Assembly: GCA_029931535.1 (NCBI GenBank)
Contig: JAQPZY010001190.1
Location: 579,001-643,000 of the forward strand
Origin: Margaritifera margaritifera
Taxonomy: Eukaryota; Mollusca; Bivalvia; Unionida; Margaritiferidae
Direction: 5' to 3'
Length of the DNA stretch: 64,000 nt
Below the pieces are notes generated by a model that was not told the origin of the DNA, ran no database searches, and saw only the letters and a program-made list of their open reading frames with translations. A program made the position numbers and the translations under genes. Positions within the stretch are counted from its first letter, which is position 1; each line of letters starts with the position of its first letter. This document shows positions 22,167 through 34,782 of this stretch, piece after piece.

Positions 22167-23099
22167 GCTTGGTAAAAGTTAATTTATTGTTATACACAAT
22201 ATGTTAGTAATACAGTATTGCAACAGTGAGAGAGTATTGGCATGCCGTTGGGGACTACACTAATAAAGCAACATGGTCTCAGTTATAACATGAGAAGCAA
22301 CGTGGCTTCAGTTCAGAGAAATGTTTTACGATATGGGATCTGGTAAAAATGTGGGAACTCTATTTATTTACTGCTACCGAAACACGAAGGCCTCAGTGGA
22401 AATACAGACAAAATACAATAAATATCAATTTTAGCGTGGGGGATTGGGAGTGGGTGGGGGGAGGTCAAAATATCAAAATTCAAGCAACAAAGCCTCAAAG
22501 TCTTCATTTCACTCTAAAGGACAGCTAAGAGAAAATAACTGAGATCAATTCATTTTAAAAGAACGTGTACTTGTTTGTAGAGTTATTTAACAAGCCCCCA
22601 AAAATATGGACACCGCCTTGACAATCAAGAGCTGCCACAATGTTACGTCTTGGTGGAAAAAAACATTAAAATAGAGCTCTCAAAAGTAACAATATTTATT
22701 TTCTACCACTTTAAATAATTAAAGAGGCGAAAATATTGAACATACTGCACTATAATTCTGTTTGCACTGCGAAAACTTCTGAACCGTACCTCCGGTGATA
22801 AGTGAAGTTAAAGACGTGCCGGAAATTCAACTTTTGCCAACAATTCAGATAAATGTCGCCAGCAATTCAGATAAATGTCGCCGGCAATACTTTTATTGCC
22901 AGCAATTTTCTTTTGTCTGCAACGCCAATGTCGTGGCATTGATTCTTACCATTTAATCAATTACCAATTGGCAAATTCCGTCGGAGTGAAGTTCAAACAC
23001 TTATTTTCAGGTCGACATCCACGAGGCAGTAGGGCGAATTGGGGCAGGTTCAAAAGTTATGCAACACAAAGTAACTGGTTATAGCAAAATGTCATACCC
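22167..23099. other. Mostly non-coding; short tandem duplication
   Basis: A roughly 24-bp block (AATTCAGATAAATGTCGCC) is tandemly duplicated at about 22841-22884. The plus-strand open frame at 22875-23084 has no domain. A G-rich tract lies at 22436-22464. Confidence 0.55.
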
Positions 23100-24420
23100 G
23101 TTCCAAATACAGAGACACAGTCGTCGGCACCACAATATTAGTTGACGGTATCACAACCCGTCATTACATGTAAGCTCAATAATTTGATCTCTTGTATAGC
23201 AGTGTAACGTCGATGTTTTGTTGTCCCCGCTCTCATCCACAGTCCCTTGCTAAATCTGGCAAAAAAAATCAGCAGCGCGAGGACATCTGTATCGCTGCTT
23301 GTGACGATAATTTCATAGCATGCGGACTTTGCTTCCTGTGCATGCAGCAGCATAAGAGTGTCTGGCTCCTCGTGCGTTAAGAAACAATTATGTATATTTC
23401 TTACCGTAGAAGAAGCATCAGTTCCATCATGTCTACCGCTAACTTCGATATGTTTAATTTTTTTTTTCGTGTCTGTATTTGCTTTATGAGCTCTTCCTTG
23501 AGGAATTTTCCAAGGCGTGCCTTCCTTTTATTCAGATCAGTGAAAGTTTTCTACTGTTCGGGTATTGTAATGAAACTGCTAAACATTAATTCTTTTCTGG
23601 TTTCTCTTCCCTTCTCCGCACAACGTTTCTGGTTATATCTTCAATTGAATGATCGTTATAAAAAAACTAAAATACAATTTGGATGAAAGTTTGAGTTGAT
23701 GATTCGTACAAAGACGTCAACTAGGTATTCAAATGTCTGAGTAATATTTAGTCATCCAATGGCCTACACGGCAGTCTTTCCATCAATATCTGTACATGTC
23801 GGTGTTTCCGACTGTAACACATATGACTGTTAAACATTTTCTTCCTCTTCTAGAAGAGAACATAATTGAGATTTTTGGCTGGTTTTTGTGTTCCATCTGC
23901 TGTTGTCAATAATAGAGCTGAGCTCTCATTTTTAAGATGATCAACACCGATGTCAAGCACAGCGTCCATACAGTCAATAAGGCGTCGAAAAAGATCACGG
24001 TCAGCTTTGATTAATGCAGTCACTTGCTTATTTTTGTATGTAATTATTTCAACAGAATTTATCGATGCAGATGTTTGAAATTTCTTGTTAGAAATGCTTG
24101 AATGCACGCTGACGTTCTTTTCTATCCGACTGATCACCACGCTATTTTCCTTTCTTTAGATCTTGAATGATGACATTATGTGTTATATCAGTGGCAATAA
24201 AACATACAAAGTATAAAACATACAAAGTATAAAACATACAAAGTATAAAACATACAAAGTATAAAACATACAAAGTATAAAACATACAAAGTATAGGGAT
24301 TCAATATCAAATACCTCATTTGTCTGAAACTATGAAAATAGTTTTGTCACATCATCAGCATCCTGTTTTTGTCTTTTTATTTCTGAACTTCGTATGTAAC
24401 TCTTTCTGACTCCTAGCATT
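23100..24420 (-). pseudogene. Decayed PIN-like multi-copy invertebrate family gene
   Basis: Minus-strand order: a SEIKRQKQDADDV segment (about 24395-24355), then 24140-23850 with ALIKADRDLFRRLIDCMD and TADGTQKP blocks, then a basic segment (about 23690-23390), then 23353-23138 with MLLHAQEAKSACYEIIVTSSDTDVLAL and a terminal HVMTGCDTVN. The LLHA...SSDTDV...GCDT layout matches a family I recall as many uncharacterised copies in cnidarian, mollusc and arthropod genomes, whose acidic residues suggest a PIN/FEN-like nuclease fold (inference). Frames change several times and stops interrupt it. The segment order is conserved, so this is one decayed gene. Confidence 0.6.
24197..24292. repeat. Perfect 16-bp tandem repeat, 6 units
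   Basis: Unit ATAAAACATACAAAGT, starts at 24197, 24213, 24229, 24245, 24261 and 24277. All six units are identical, so expansion is recent. Confidence 0.98.
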
Positions 24421-25879
24421 ATCAAGGTATCGTTAGCCAGGCAAGCTGGCTCTATAAAAAAAAAACCAATTTGAGGGTGTAATGCCAACAAGACCATCAG
24501 CAACGTTGCACATTTTGTTTACATCCTCCAAACCCAAGGTCATTTTGGTAAATAATTGAACTTTTGATTACATTTTAGCAACAAAGTCACCCGACTGAAA
24601 ACCCCTGTGAACTTAAATATCCCGGTCACATCATATCAGCTAAGAAGTTTAATCCCCAACTCAAATAGTGGACTTTGTCATATACTGCAAAGCATGGCAA
24701 CATCTCAGCAAATGAACACAGGGACAAGGGCCAGTTGCTTTCTCTGAATTCTCTTGTGAACCGAATAAGAATGGACACTAGGTACATGTACTGTCTTCAG
24801 AATATAAATGTGGCGTGATCTCGTACCCTGTCGAATTTGTCTTGCTTGTCTACTAGCTACCTCATCCTGGGTAAAAGGTCAAGAAATTATGCTTTCATGG
24901 CATTAACACATCCAGCCTTGAATCCCTGTGCATGTTGATTAGCCATGTGCCTCGTACAGAGGCAACAATTCCTTCCTGCGTACGAAAGCTAACCACAAAG
25001 TCCACCACAATTTCAAAACTTTTCAAAAGAGAGTGATATAATACCACAGGAAAGACAGGGTAAAATGAAAGTTGATGAGAAAGGTATAGATCACAAAGAA
25101 AGAAATCCAGAACATTCCGAAAATGACGGAGAAAGAGAATTGGATAGAACTAAAGAAGGGATACAGAAACGTAGTGACTATTACAGAACAAAACATACTT
25201 AAAAATGAAAAATAAAGAAACAATTTTATGCAAAATATGTTCTGATAGAGATGAATAATTGATGCTGGAAATGGGAATATGTCATCCGCAGAAACATGTA
25301 TATATAATTTAATAATTCTAGATGAGGCATTCAGAATTGATCAAAGAAATATGTTTATTATACATGTCAGAAAACCAATACTATTTATGCACTTATAAAA
25401 AATTTGCAGGAATATAAATATTTTACTGATTAGTTGTTTAAAACAAAATGGTATAACATATACAATGCGTTGTTGTGAAGAGCTGATGAGAATTTTGAAA
25501 CTGATAGAAAAATACTATAATGTATTAGAGGTGTCATTTCCAATTCGATTTATTAGAAATACTTTAGTAAAAAAAAAGTAAAAACATGGATGGTAATAAT
25601 CTTTATGTTTAGAGTGGACGAATATATTATGAATGGCAAAAATTACTTTATTCGCTGTGTTCGTGTTGTATTGCAGTGCACGGATTACAAATATATTTTC
25701 TATTTTTGCTGTCTTTCCACAAACAGACACAAACACTCTTATATCTTTTATCTGTCCATCCAACACACACGCAAATAGTTCAATATAGTGTATACACTTA
25801 TTTGTGAATAAATCAAAATAGTTAAATATATTTATAACTTTTTGTCAGTTAAATGCTCAAAATAAAGACTTTTATACTC
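24421..25879. other. No supported gene
   Basis: AT-rich. The 25.0-25.5 kb part is purine-rich on the plus strand and could be a decayed 5' extension of the polymerase region, but I see no motif. Open frames at 25515-25766 (minus) and 25590-25778 (plus) oppose each other without domain signal. Confidence 0.5.
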
Positions 25880-27442
25880 GATGAACCAATATCAAAGAAA
25901 ACAATTACAACCGCCTTTAATACGGTTTACAGCCAGGAAAGACTTAGAGCGTATGAATATACATAATTTGAATAGAATTATCACTAAAAGGCTTAGAGAT
26001 TCATTTTATATATATTTCAGTAAGTATAGATTTTACAGCGGTAAAAATCACGATTTTTAAAATTTTGTTCTGATATTCAGACATATTTGTAGAGGATTAT
26101 CATTCGCAAAATTCGACAATTTGGTCATGTGAAAGTCCAATTAGACTAACGATCAGCCATATGAAACTACCCACTCAGAAGATAGAGAAAGTTGAGTATG
26201 TAACGTTTAACCACATAATAACTAAATATATGGAATAGGGGTAAAATAGATAGTATCATTAAAGGTTTATTACATCATTTTACATACCAAATTTGGACAG
26301 AAAATAAGCAAAAGTACAAGATGGGTGTTTGACAGGATTGAATATTTAATATTGTACATAGATGGGTATCAACCGCTCAGAGAAATCTCATACATAGATT
26401 TGAGTGATAAAAAGTACGGATAATAAATGCAGTAGAATAAATGGTGTGTACTCCCAAAGCAGACCCGCAGATATCATCAACATACAAGTTGGATATATAC
26501 AATCATTGGGTTTACAGATGTCCGTGAACAATAGAGCAGATTGAATGATTTGCAAATGAATTTAATATATCAGTGAATGTGTACGACATATTAGAAGGGG
26601 AGAGAGCAAATGTGAATCCGAGAGAAACTACACCAATAAGAGTAACTAAAATAGAGATACAAAGACATGTTGGCATGCTGATGATATCTTAATGTGGTCC
26701 TAAATAAAACAAAGACGGAAGGGAAACAAAGATGACTGACATATATATTTTGTAAGGCGCGGACAAAAACTGTGCGGCAGACAGAAACATGTGTTAAACA
26801 ATCTGATGTTCCTTCGTAGCAACTCGTCCTCTCCAGAGAGGTACACCAAGAGCGTAATACCAATAATGATGACATATCTAGGACAATCAAAACAGCCAAT
26901 AACATTCCATCAAGGTTTGTGTTGGTACCTAACATCAATTCATAACAAATGCAGACCAATAGTTTACAGAGGTACGGAATTTACTCAAGTAGTTTACACT
27001 GCCTTGGGTAATATTGCAAAATTAGTGTATGGGAAACTATGATCGAACATTTTTAAACTTACTATGTTCACAATGGAAGAGTAAAGACATTTTAACGAAC
27101 ATATGTTACGTTTGCGATAAAATAAATACGCCTGAAAATAAAGGTAAAGATGATTACCATTTAACAAGATAAATATAGAGAAGCAGCACGTAGAGAATAC
27201 AGTTTGAATTTTAAATATAAAAATACATATCATTGTTTATTGATAACTTGTCCGGTCACGAAAGCCATCTGTTCATAAAGAAACTTGTAACAAAAGATCC
27301 AAATAAAAAGTTAAAAATCATACCAAAACGACGATTAATATATTTAATTCAGCAAGGATCGTATAGTCGTCAATAGTTTCATAAAAGATTAAAAATAAAT
27401 AATAGTTAGAATGACAATCAGGTTGTAGACAGTTTTCAAGTC

Positions 27443-27754
27443 ATGAGACAATATATAGAACAGCTTGCTAAAAATTTAAGTAGTGAAACATTTACAGAGA
27501 TACTGCAACAATTTATAGACATGATACCTAAATATTTGAGGAAAGACATGTGTCCATATGAATACATTCATAGTTTTCAAGGGTTTAATGAAACAGCTCT
27601 ACCAGCAATGGAAATGGTTTACTCTTTGTTAAATGATTCAAAAATATCAAATTACGATTACCAGTATATACATGATGTCATGAAATATTCTAACATTCAA
27701 ACACTTGGAGACCTACACGATTATTATGACATGAACGACACTTTGATACCATGA
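27443..27754 (+). pseudogene. DNA polymerase B fragment, best-preserved segment
   Basis: 103 uninterrupted codons with FNETALPAMEMVYSLLND and LGDLHDYYDMND blocks, characteristic of the region preceding the polymerase palm in viral/organellar-type family B enzymes. Reading continues past the TGA at 27752-27754 with further recognisable sequence, showing that the stop is a lesion rather than the natural end. Confidence 0.75.
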
Positions 27755-28769
27755 GACATTTTTGAGGAATTTAAGAATGTATTAAATTATTAAAAACCAG
27801 ACACGGCTCACTATTATAGTGCAAAAGGACTAGCTCAAGATGCTAGTTTAAAGATATCAGGTGCAGAACTTGAACTTCTAGCAGACTATGATATGTTCAT
27901 GATGATTGAGACTGGAATATGAGGTTGAATTACCAAGATATCACATACATATGCTAAAGCAAATCATGAATACTACTGGGACAAAGATGGAGAGACAAAG
28001 TCTGACTCTATCTTCGGTAGACGTGCATTGCAGGTTCAGGTCGTTCATTATGTATCTAGAAGCTAACAATTCTTGTGGATGGGCCAAATGCCAATAAATG
28101 TCCTTAAACTATATTTTTTTAAATACTTAAGATGGACAATTAATTAAGAAATATAGATGGGTAATACAAATTTGTTTGAAAAGGTAGGTGATTATAAAAT
28201 ACTGGTTATATTTTAAAGGTGGATTTGGAGATTAAATTAGATTTACATAACTATTTCAAGGACTAGACATAAGCTGCAGATAAATTAATTCCAGATCAAA
28301 ATGAATTATACAAGAAGCTAATAAATTATTACAAGGATACACAACCAACTGTACCCAAACTGTTATGTACTTTGAGAAACTAAGAGCAATACGTTCTTCA
28401 CTACAGAAATGAAAAATTTTGCATACAGTTAGGTTTAAAACTGAAAACAAATCTAGATAGTTCTTTTGTAAAACATCAACCTTGGCAAAAATCCTACAGT
28501 AAACTGAATACAAAAATTGAGGCAAAAGCAACAAATGAATCTCCAAAGATATTTTCAAAATAGATGAATAACAGTTTGGCAAACAAATGGAGAATCTGTG
28601 GAAAAGAACAACTGTTAAAATATGTTCGGATGAAAATGATTTTTAAAAACTCAAATACCATAAAGATCTATTATTTGCCCAGAGAACAATAATTGAGGTT
28701 GACTTTGTACTGGTTAGTTTGAAAAATCAAAAATTAAAATTAGCAAAACCAATTTAAGGTTGATCGACA

Positions 28770-29030
28770 GTGGTAGAGTTATCCAAATGGATGATGTTTG
28801 AATGTTACTGCAACAAGTCGAAAAACAAATACGATGATAGAATGAGTATGTTAATAGCTGATACCGATTCGTTGTGCATCTATTTTGACACAGAAGATGC
28901 TTACAGTGATATGAAGGATGACAACACTGCCGCTGGAACAGACCGAGCAGACTGGACCAGTAAAAGAAACCGAAGACCCGTTAACAAAATAACATATTTA
29001 CACACCCAATACATCATGAGTAATTTCTGA
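28770..29030 (+). pseudogene. DNA polymerase B fragment with motif C (DTDS)
   Basis: Residues around 28845-28885 contain ADTDSLCIYFD. The two aspartates of DTDS are the metal-binding catalytic pair in family B polymerases. The C-terminal part of the open frame diverges into a low-complexity Asp/Arg-rich segment and probably leaves the original gene. Confidence 0.75.
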
Positions 29031-30090
29031 CACCGAGATTTTTGAATGAAGTATGGACACGTTTTCCAATGCTATTACTTAATTTATATGCTCTTACAAC
29101 ATAATGGCTACACGTTGCCTATTCAACAATATGAAATTATCCTCACATATTAAGTATAATATTATTCCGATCTCAAAATAGATACGAAATTATTCTATTC
29201 ACACAACACATATGAAATTATTATATTCACATAAGATATATTAATTTATTCCGCCAACACAATAGATACGAAATTATTTTGATCACATAACATATATTTT
29301 AAAAAAGTTACATTATACTGTATGAACTTGTGAAATTGTGCTGTTCATATAAAAGACATTTAAAAAAATGCCATATTGCACTTTAATAGGACGGAAAATT
29401 AAGGAGTGCACCCAAATACGGTATCCCTTCATGTCTGCCGAGTCTCACTTTTACGCAAACGCAGCGTGGGACACGACCCCAAAAACGTTGAGACAGCAGT
29501 CCAAATGGCGCTGGACTGGTTCGAACACGGTTATCATACAGCCAGCACACAACTACCGGTTACACAACAATTATTTCTGGGCCAAGTACCCGGGATCAGC
29601 TGAAATACCACTGAACAGTGCAATATATGGACTAGAATCTTTTCCCGCATTATAGTACAAACACCACTAATAAAGTGATATATGCATGCACATGAAAAGA
29701 CTAGTTTAAACATTAAAATGTTTTCTACGTTCAGAACGACTGAACGATGGGATTACATGATAAACACATTCACAACCGAATCTATATATAACATGAATGA
29801 ACCACACGTTATTATCAGAACCTGGAACCATTCCTAATTCACACCAGTTTGTCGATTCAGATTAAATACAACTGTAAATTCAAAGTATGTATGTATATAT
29901 GTATGTAGTAGCCCTTTACAGCACCTCAACACAATAGTGGCTATATAGTAGCAACTAAAGGCCGATGTTCGAAAAATGTAAAAATGAATTGCACAAAAAG
30001 CCCAGGAAGATAAACCCTTCCAAATAAATGTAAATATGAAATATGAGAAGTTAAAATACAAAACGTAAAAAAAATGTTAAAATTCTGTAA
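29031..30090. other. Non-coding with a degenerate ~45-bp repeat
   Basis: Around 29127-29300, loosely spaced copies of a GAAATTATTCTATTCACA-like block recur about every 45 bp, strongly diverged. The overlapping plus-strand frames at 29368-29655 and 29406-29603 are somewhat richer in GC, but I recognise no domain in either. Confidence 0.45.
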
Positions 30091-30193
30091 GATATATATA
30101 TATAGCAAGAGGTAAAAGTAACAGATAGTACTTCCTTAAAATATTACTAAAAAGTATTATATAAATCGCATTCCTTAAAAAGTCCAAGATTTT

Positions 30194-33100
30194 CTAGGGT
30201 GATACGTCCTCATACAGTTTCTTCAAGCAGTTCACGTCAAAATACTTCTGCCCTGCAGTCTGGAACTCGACGCACTCGAGAAGGATGTGCTCCACTGTTG
30301 GTAGACACTGGCAGGCTACACACTCCGGTCGATGTTCATCTATCAGGAGGTATGCATGAGTCAGGTATGTGTGTCCGATATGTGATCGGCACATTACCAC
30401 CTAATCTCTCCGATGTCCTCTACGATGGACGCCACTCTCCAATTTTGGGTTGGATGTTCTTAAGTTTCTTAGTGGAGTTTTTATTCCACATGTTTTTCCA
30501 AGTATGTCGAAAATGCTGATTTATACAATATTTTAAGTCAGTATATGGAAACTTCCATTCGGAAGCGGATGACTTCAAGGCAGCTTTGACTTCTTTTTTT
30601 GCCCTTTCATTACCCTTTATGCCAGTGTAACTAGGCGGCCAACAGTACAGAATACTTTTGTTTCCAGATTGATGAGAATATCATGTTTCTATAATATTTG
30701 GGATATTAACGGGTTGTCAGATTTAAGATTCTGCAAGGTTTTCAATGTGGAAAGGGTATCCAAAATAATGACGATAAAATTTGTTTTTGGAGAGGTTTCA
30801 ATGTAATTCAAAGCTTCGAGTATGGCTGTAATTTCTGCAGTAAAATTTGAGGCTTTATCTGATAATCGACTCGAGATGGTGTCATGAGGTGTTGCAATGG
30901 TAGCTCCAACTGCGTCTCCATCTTTCAAACCGTCTGTATGCAAGGACATTTGGCAATACTAGGAGGCTCTGATTTCATTGAATTTACTCTGGAAAAGGAA
31001 AAAATTTGTTGAGGATTTTTTTAATTCGCCAATGTCAAATATTCTTTTGTGACGTTTCGATAACTGCAGTGATGATTTGGGAATACAGAATTTTGCAATA
31101 TTTCCAACAATAAGTTTTGCTGTTTGTAAGTGAGGACGAATTCGTATGCCAAATGGTGGTTTGAACTTGAGTTTCTGAACGTACAAGTTTTGGTATTTGA
31201 GTCTACACACTACATAATATGCGGGGTTAGATGGATTAGACAATAGTTTGTTAGCATACTGAAGAACTAGTTTCATTCGTCTGAGATAAAGTGATGGTTC
31301 ATTGGCCTCAGCATAGAGGTTATCTGAAAGGAAAGTTCTAACTGAATCCAGACAGAGTCTAAGTCCCTGATTCTGTATCGGATCAAACATTTACAGGTAA
31401 GATTTACAAGCTGATCCGTACACAATCAAACCACAGTCAAGCTTCGATCTCACTAATAATCCAAGAATGTTTTTACATTTGTCCCTGAGGTATCTAATAT
31501 GTGGAAGAAAAGTTATCTTACGGTCGAAACTAAGCCCTAAAAATGTGCTCTCCTTGACAACAGGAATAAGACAACCGTCAAGATAGAGCTTTGGGTCCTC
31601 GTAAATACGACGTAATCGGCAGAAGTGCAAACATTTTTTTTTATTTCGAAAATTTGAACCCGTTTTCTCTTGCCCATTTCTGAACTTTGTTCATGCTTCT
31701 CTGTAGTTGACGTTCAATAGTATGCATAATCTTTGATCTATAGCAGACCAAAAGTCGTCAACATATAATGAAGGAGTCAGTTCCTGGATTAATGCATTTC
31801 ACTATGTTGTTAATTTTGATATTGAATAGGTTGACTTGCAATCTGCTGACATGAGGATAGCTTTCAGAAATGTCGTTCTGTCTTTGAACAAATTGAAGAT
31901 AAAGTTAGATAATCGACTGCTTAGACCTAAGTTAAATAGGTCATTCATAATGCCGTGCTTCCATGTGATATCATAAGCTTTCTCCAAGTCGACAAAGACG
32001 GCAACTATATGTTCTTTCGCTATGAAAGCTTCTCTAATAAATGATTCAAGTCTAACAAGATGGTCTATGGTGCTCCTCTGGTGTCGGGATCCACACTTAA
32101 CGTCAGATAGTAGTTTCTTGGATTCGAGATACCAGAGCAGTCTTTTACTTATCATCCGTTCCATGGTTTTGAAAATACAGCTTGTTAATGATATGGGACA
32201 ATAGTTGGAAGGGTCGGTTTGGTTTTTTCAGTGTTTGGGTTCTGGTATCACCGTTGCTTCTCGCCAAGAGAAACCAGTTTCCCATATTTTATTGAAAATG
32301 TTTAGCAGTGTATTGAGAGCTGTATCAAGCAAGTGTTTCAAAAGTTGACAGTGAATATCATCTGGTCCTGGTGAAGTGTCATGGGCTCGATCAAGATGAT
32401 CTCTTGTAGCTCTCTGTGAGGGAAAAGTTTATTGTAACCATCAGCATGAGCAGATTTGAAATTTATAATACTTTTCTTGTGAGGAGTTCTGCAAGAATGT
32501 TTCGGCCGATGTATTTGAGATTTAGGGTACGGTTGTGGCCATTTCATCATATTGTTTTTTAATGCTTTTATTTTTACCAATGATTTTTCGCATCATATTT
32601 CATACTGATTTAGTAGAGGAGCGAGAGTTCAAGTTTTTGGTATTGTATTACCAGCAGCATACTAGAGTATCTTTATAAATAGTAATATTGGATCCACTTC
32701 GTTTTCAATATGATCAGCTGTCAAATTTGACTCGCAGAGAGATTGAAACGTTTCACAATCTGCCTTGTTCAATTTCCATGTCTGTCCGAGCCCTTGAAGT
32801 TTGGGAATATCATTTTTTAAATATCCTGGAAAGTGGTCACTACCACATAGGTCGTCACCAACTTTCCAAGAAAAGTCAAGTAGAATGGATGGACTGCAAA
32901 TAGTCAATCAAAGTACGAGTGTGATCCTGTGGCAGGGTGCAAGTAGGTGTAAGACTTATCATTAAAGATTGTATTTAGAAGCAAAGTCTTCTTTTTCCTT
33001 GTCTCGTTGATATCTTTACAGCCCCAAAGTGTATGATGGCCGTTTAAATCGCCAAGCAAGGCAAAAGGCAACGGCAACTGTTCAATAAGATGGTCAAAAT

Positions 33101-33400
33101 CAGATTGACTGACTAGAATGCTTTAACAAAGTGAAAAAGTTTTATGTAACCACACACACGAAAGGATACAGCCTGTAAAGTTGAATCAAGAGAAATATGA
33201 CCGTGATGAGTTTTGTTATTTATGATTATGGACGCTTTTGAAAAGCAGTTGTATGTGGTGAAGTTTCTAAGATTCACTCTATCGTTTTCCTTTTGAAAAG
33301 GTCTCCTAAAGGTAGACAGCTATTGGATCATGTTCTTTAAGTAAAAGACTAATTTAATCAATATTTGCTTTTAATCCTTGGCAATTGCATTGTATTTAGG
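30194..33400 (-). pseudogene. LINE ORF2: endonuclease, reverse transcriptase, RNase H
   Basis: In order on the minus strand: endonuclease start near 33400; LLGDLNGHHTLWGC at about 33060-33020 (endonuclease GDxN block); GSDHFP near 32850; an RT segment at 32164-31802 with RSTIDHLVRLESFIREAF and VFVDLEKAYD (motif A); 31630-30959 thumb/connection with STFLGLSFDRK; RNase H at 30949-30689 with SLHTDGLK and NFTAEITAILEAL blocks; and a Cys/His end at 30400-30194 (CVACQCLPTVEHILLEC). The protein nicks target DNA, reverse transcribes, and degrades RNA in hybrids. Several stops and frameshifts are present. Confidence 0.85.
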
Positions 33401-33475
33401 TGTAATATATATTTATGAATGTGGTGGAAGCACGGGACATCTGGAAGGTTTCCCTGGTGCGATATCAGGGGGCTA

Positions 33476-34782
33476 TCAAATGTCCATACTCTCTAGACTC
33501 CCAAGTGTATTAAACAGTTTGACAGTATCGTCAGATCCTTTGAGAAGTCGAGTAGATTCTTTAATCCTCTTTTTATTTGGTTTAGAGTATGCATTTCCAC
33601 TGGCGCCAAAGGTCAAGTGCTCTTTTGGTGGACCGGTTTTTCTGGAGTAGAGTTCAGAATCCCCTGTCACACTGATTCTCTGTCCACTGGGGCCAGTGGT
33701 TTTGCTGCTCTTTTCGTCGGCTGGATTTAGGTGATTTCTTCTATGTAGCATTGTGTGTTTTAATTAATACACTGTCACACTGATCCTCTGCTTTATCTGC
33801 TTCACTCTCTGTTTGGGTGACTGCTAGCATGGGTTTTGCTGGCGTTAACACTGCAATATCTGGCTTGACCTTCCGGCCATGTCATGTCTACCTGGGTGCA
33901 AACAGTTTTTTTTTGAAGTTTTTTTTCTCCACTTTAGCCGCATTGGCTTAGGTTTTGCCAGTTGTGTCCAGTGCAGTTGAGGATTCCACAAGATTTCAGG
34001 CCTCAGAAAGCTCATGTCTTTCTCTTATTTCACACGTTGTATCTTGTTCTTGAGTTTCCATTTAGGGCAGTCTCTGGAGTACGAAAAAGCTGCTCCCTGG
34101 GAATTTTAACAAGAGACTTTCTCTGTGCAGAACGATCTCTCGTGACCCTCCTTACCACATCTGGGGCAGACTAGTTTCCCCTTGCAGCCATTTTTGCGCT
34201 GGCTATATCTCTGGCAGTTAAAACACAGCAAAGGAGTAGGGATGAATGAGTCAACCGGGATATTCAAGAACTCGGCTTTGATTGATGTAGGCAAAGTGGT
34301 GCAGTTCAACGCGAGGATATAAGTGCTTGTGGAAATCTACTTGCCGTTACGGCGAATGCTGATTCGCTTCACTTGTGTCACATTTAGAGAGCTGAGATTT
34401 TCGAGCATCTCAGTCTTCCTGCAGCCATCTAAATTTCTAGCTCGAACACCACCTCTTGACAAGTTGAGAAATTTGTTTGAAAATACCTTAATGGGTATCT
34501 CCACAAATCACTTAGAGTGCAGCAAACTGTCTGAGTGAGCCTGGTAGATACACTCTACAAATAGTTGGGCCTGAACTAAGCATGTTTTAAAATACTTTTT
34601 GGCTCTTCAGCCAAGTCCTGAAGTGCTTTAGCTATCACAAAAAGTGACAGCTTTATTAGTTTTTGATTCCCATTATTAGATTCAATGATGAGAAATCTTG
34701 GCCAATTTCCGTGACTCGAACGAGTTTCTTCATCCGATGCGCTGGTTGAATTATTCCTGGTCCTTTTGAGACCAGGTTTCAC
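33476..34782 (-). pseudogene. LINE ORF1 (gag-like, CCHC knuckles)
   Basis: The N-terminal piece (34782-34576) holds NWPRFLIIES, a typical start of the structured domain in I/Jockey-type ORF1 proteins. The middle piece (34309-34106) contains CFNCQRYSQRKNGC followed by CPRCGKEGHERSFC. The second knuckle is an intact CX2CX4HX4C; the first lacks its histidine. The C-terminal piece (33751-33476) is basic and Ser/Lys-rich. Such proteins bind the element RNA. Frameshifts separate the pieces. Confidence 0.82.

Larger units (their letters stand above)
25880..29030 (+). pseudogene. Decayed protein-primed-type family B DNA polymerase (Polinton/Maverick-like)
   Basis: Multiple open fragments in the same direction spell a large viral-type DNA polymerase B protein of roughly 1,000 codons. 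In order: N-terminal basic segment (25880-26061); a region near 26560-26680; an open segment at 26791-27042; a CYVCD zinc-type segment near 27105-27200; a long open piece at 27443-27754 ending before an in-frame TGA; exonuclease-to-polymerase pieces to 28097, including a YLEANNSCGWA block where polymerase motif A is expected; and 28770-29030 with the catalytic motif C sequence DTDS at about 28861-28872. Stops and frameshifts are numerous. Such polymerases are encoded by Polinton transposons and related adintovirus-like elements; assignment between them is not possible here. Confidence 0.75.

Noticed and set aside
29368..29655. 95-codon ORF after the polymerase
   Set aside because: Overlaps another open frame (29406-29603) and shows no recognisable domain; not strong enough to call a gene.
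30199..30519. 106-codon plus-strand ORF
   Set aside because: It lies antisense to the LINE C-terminal Cys/His region, which explains its openness.
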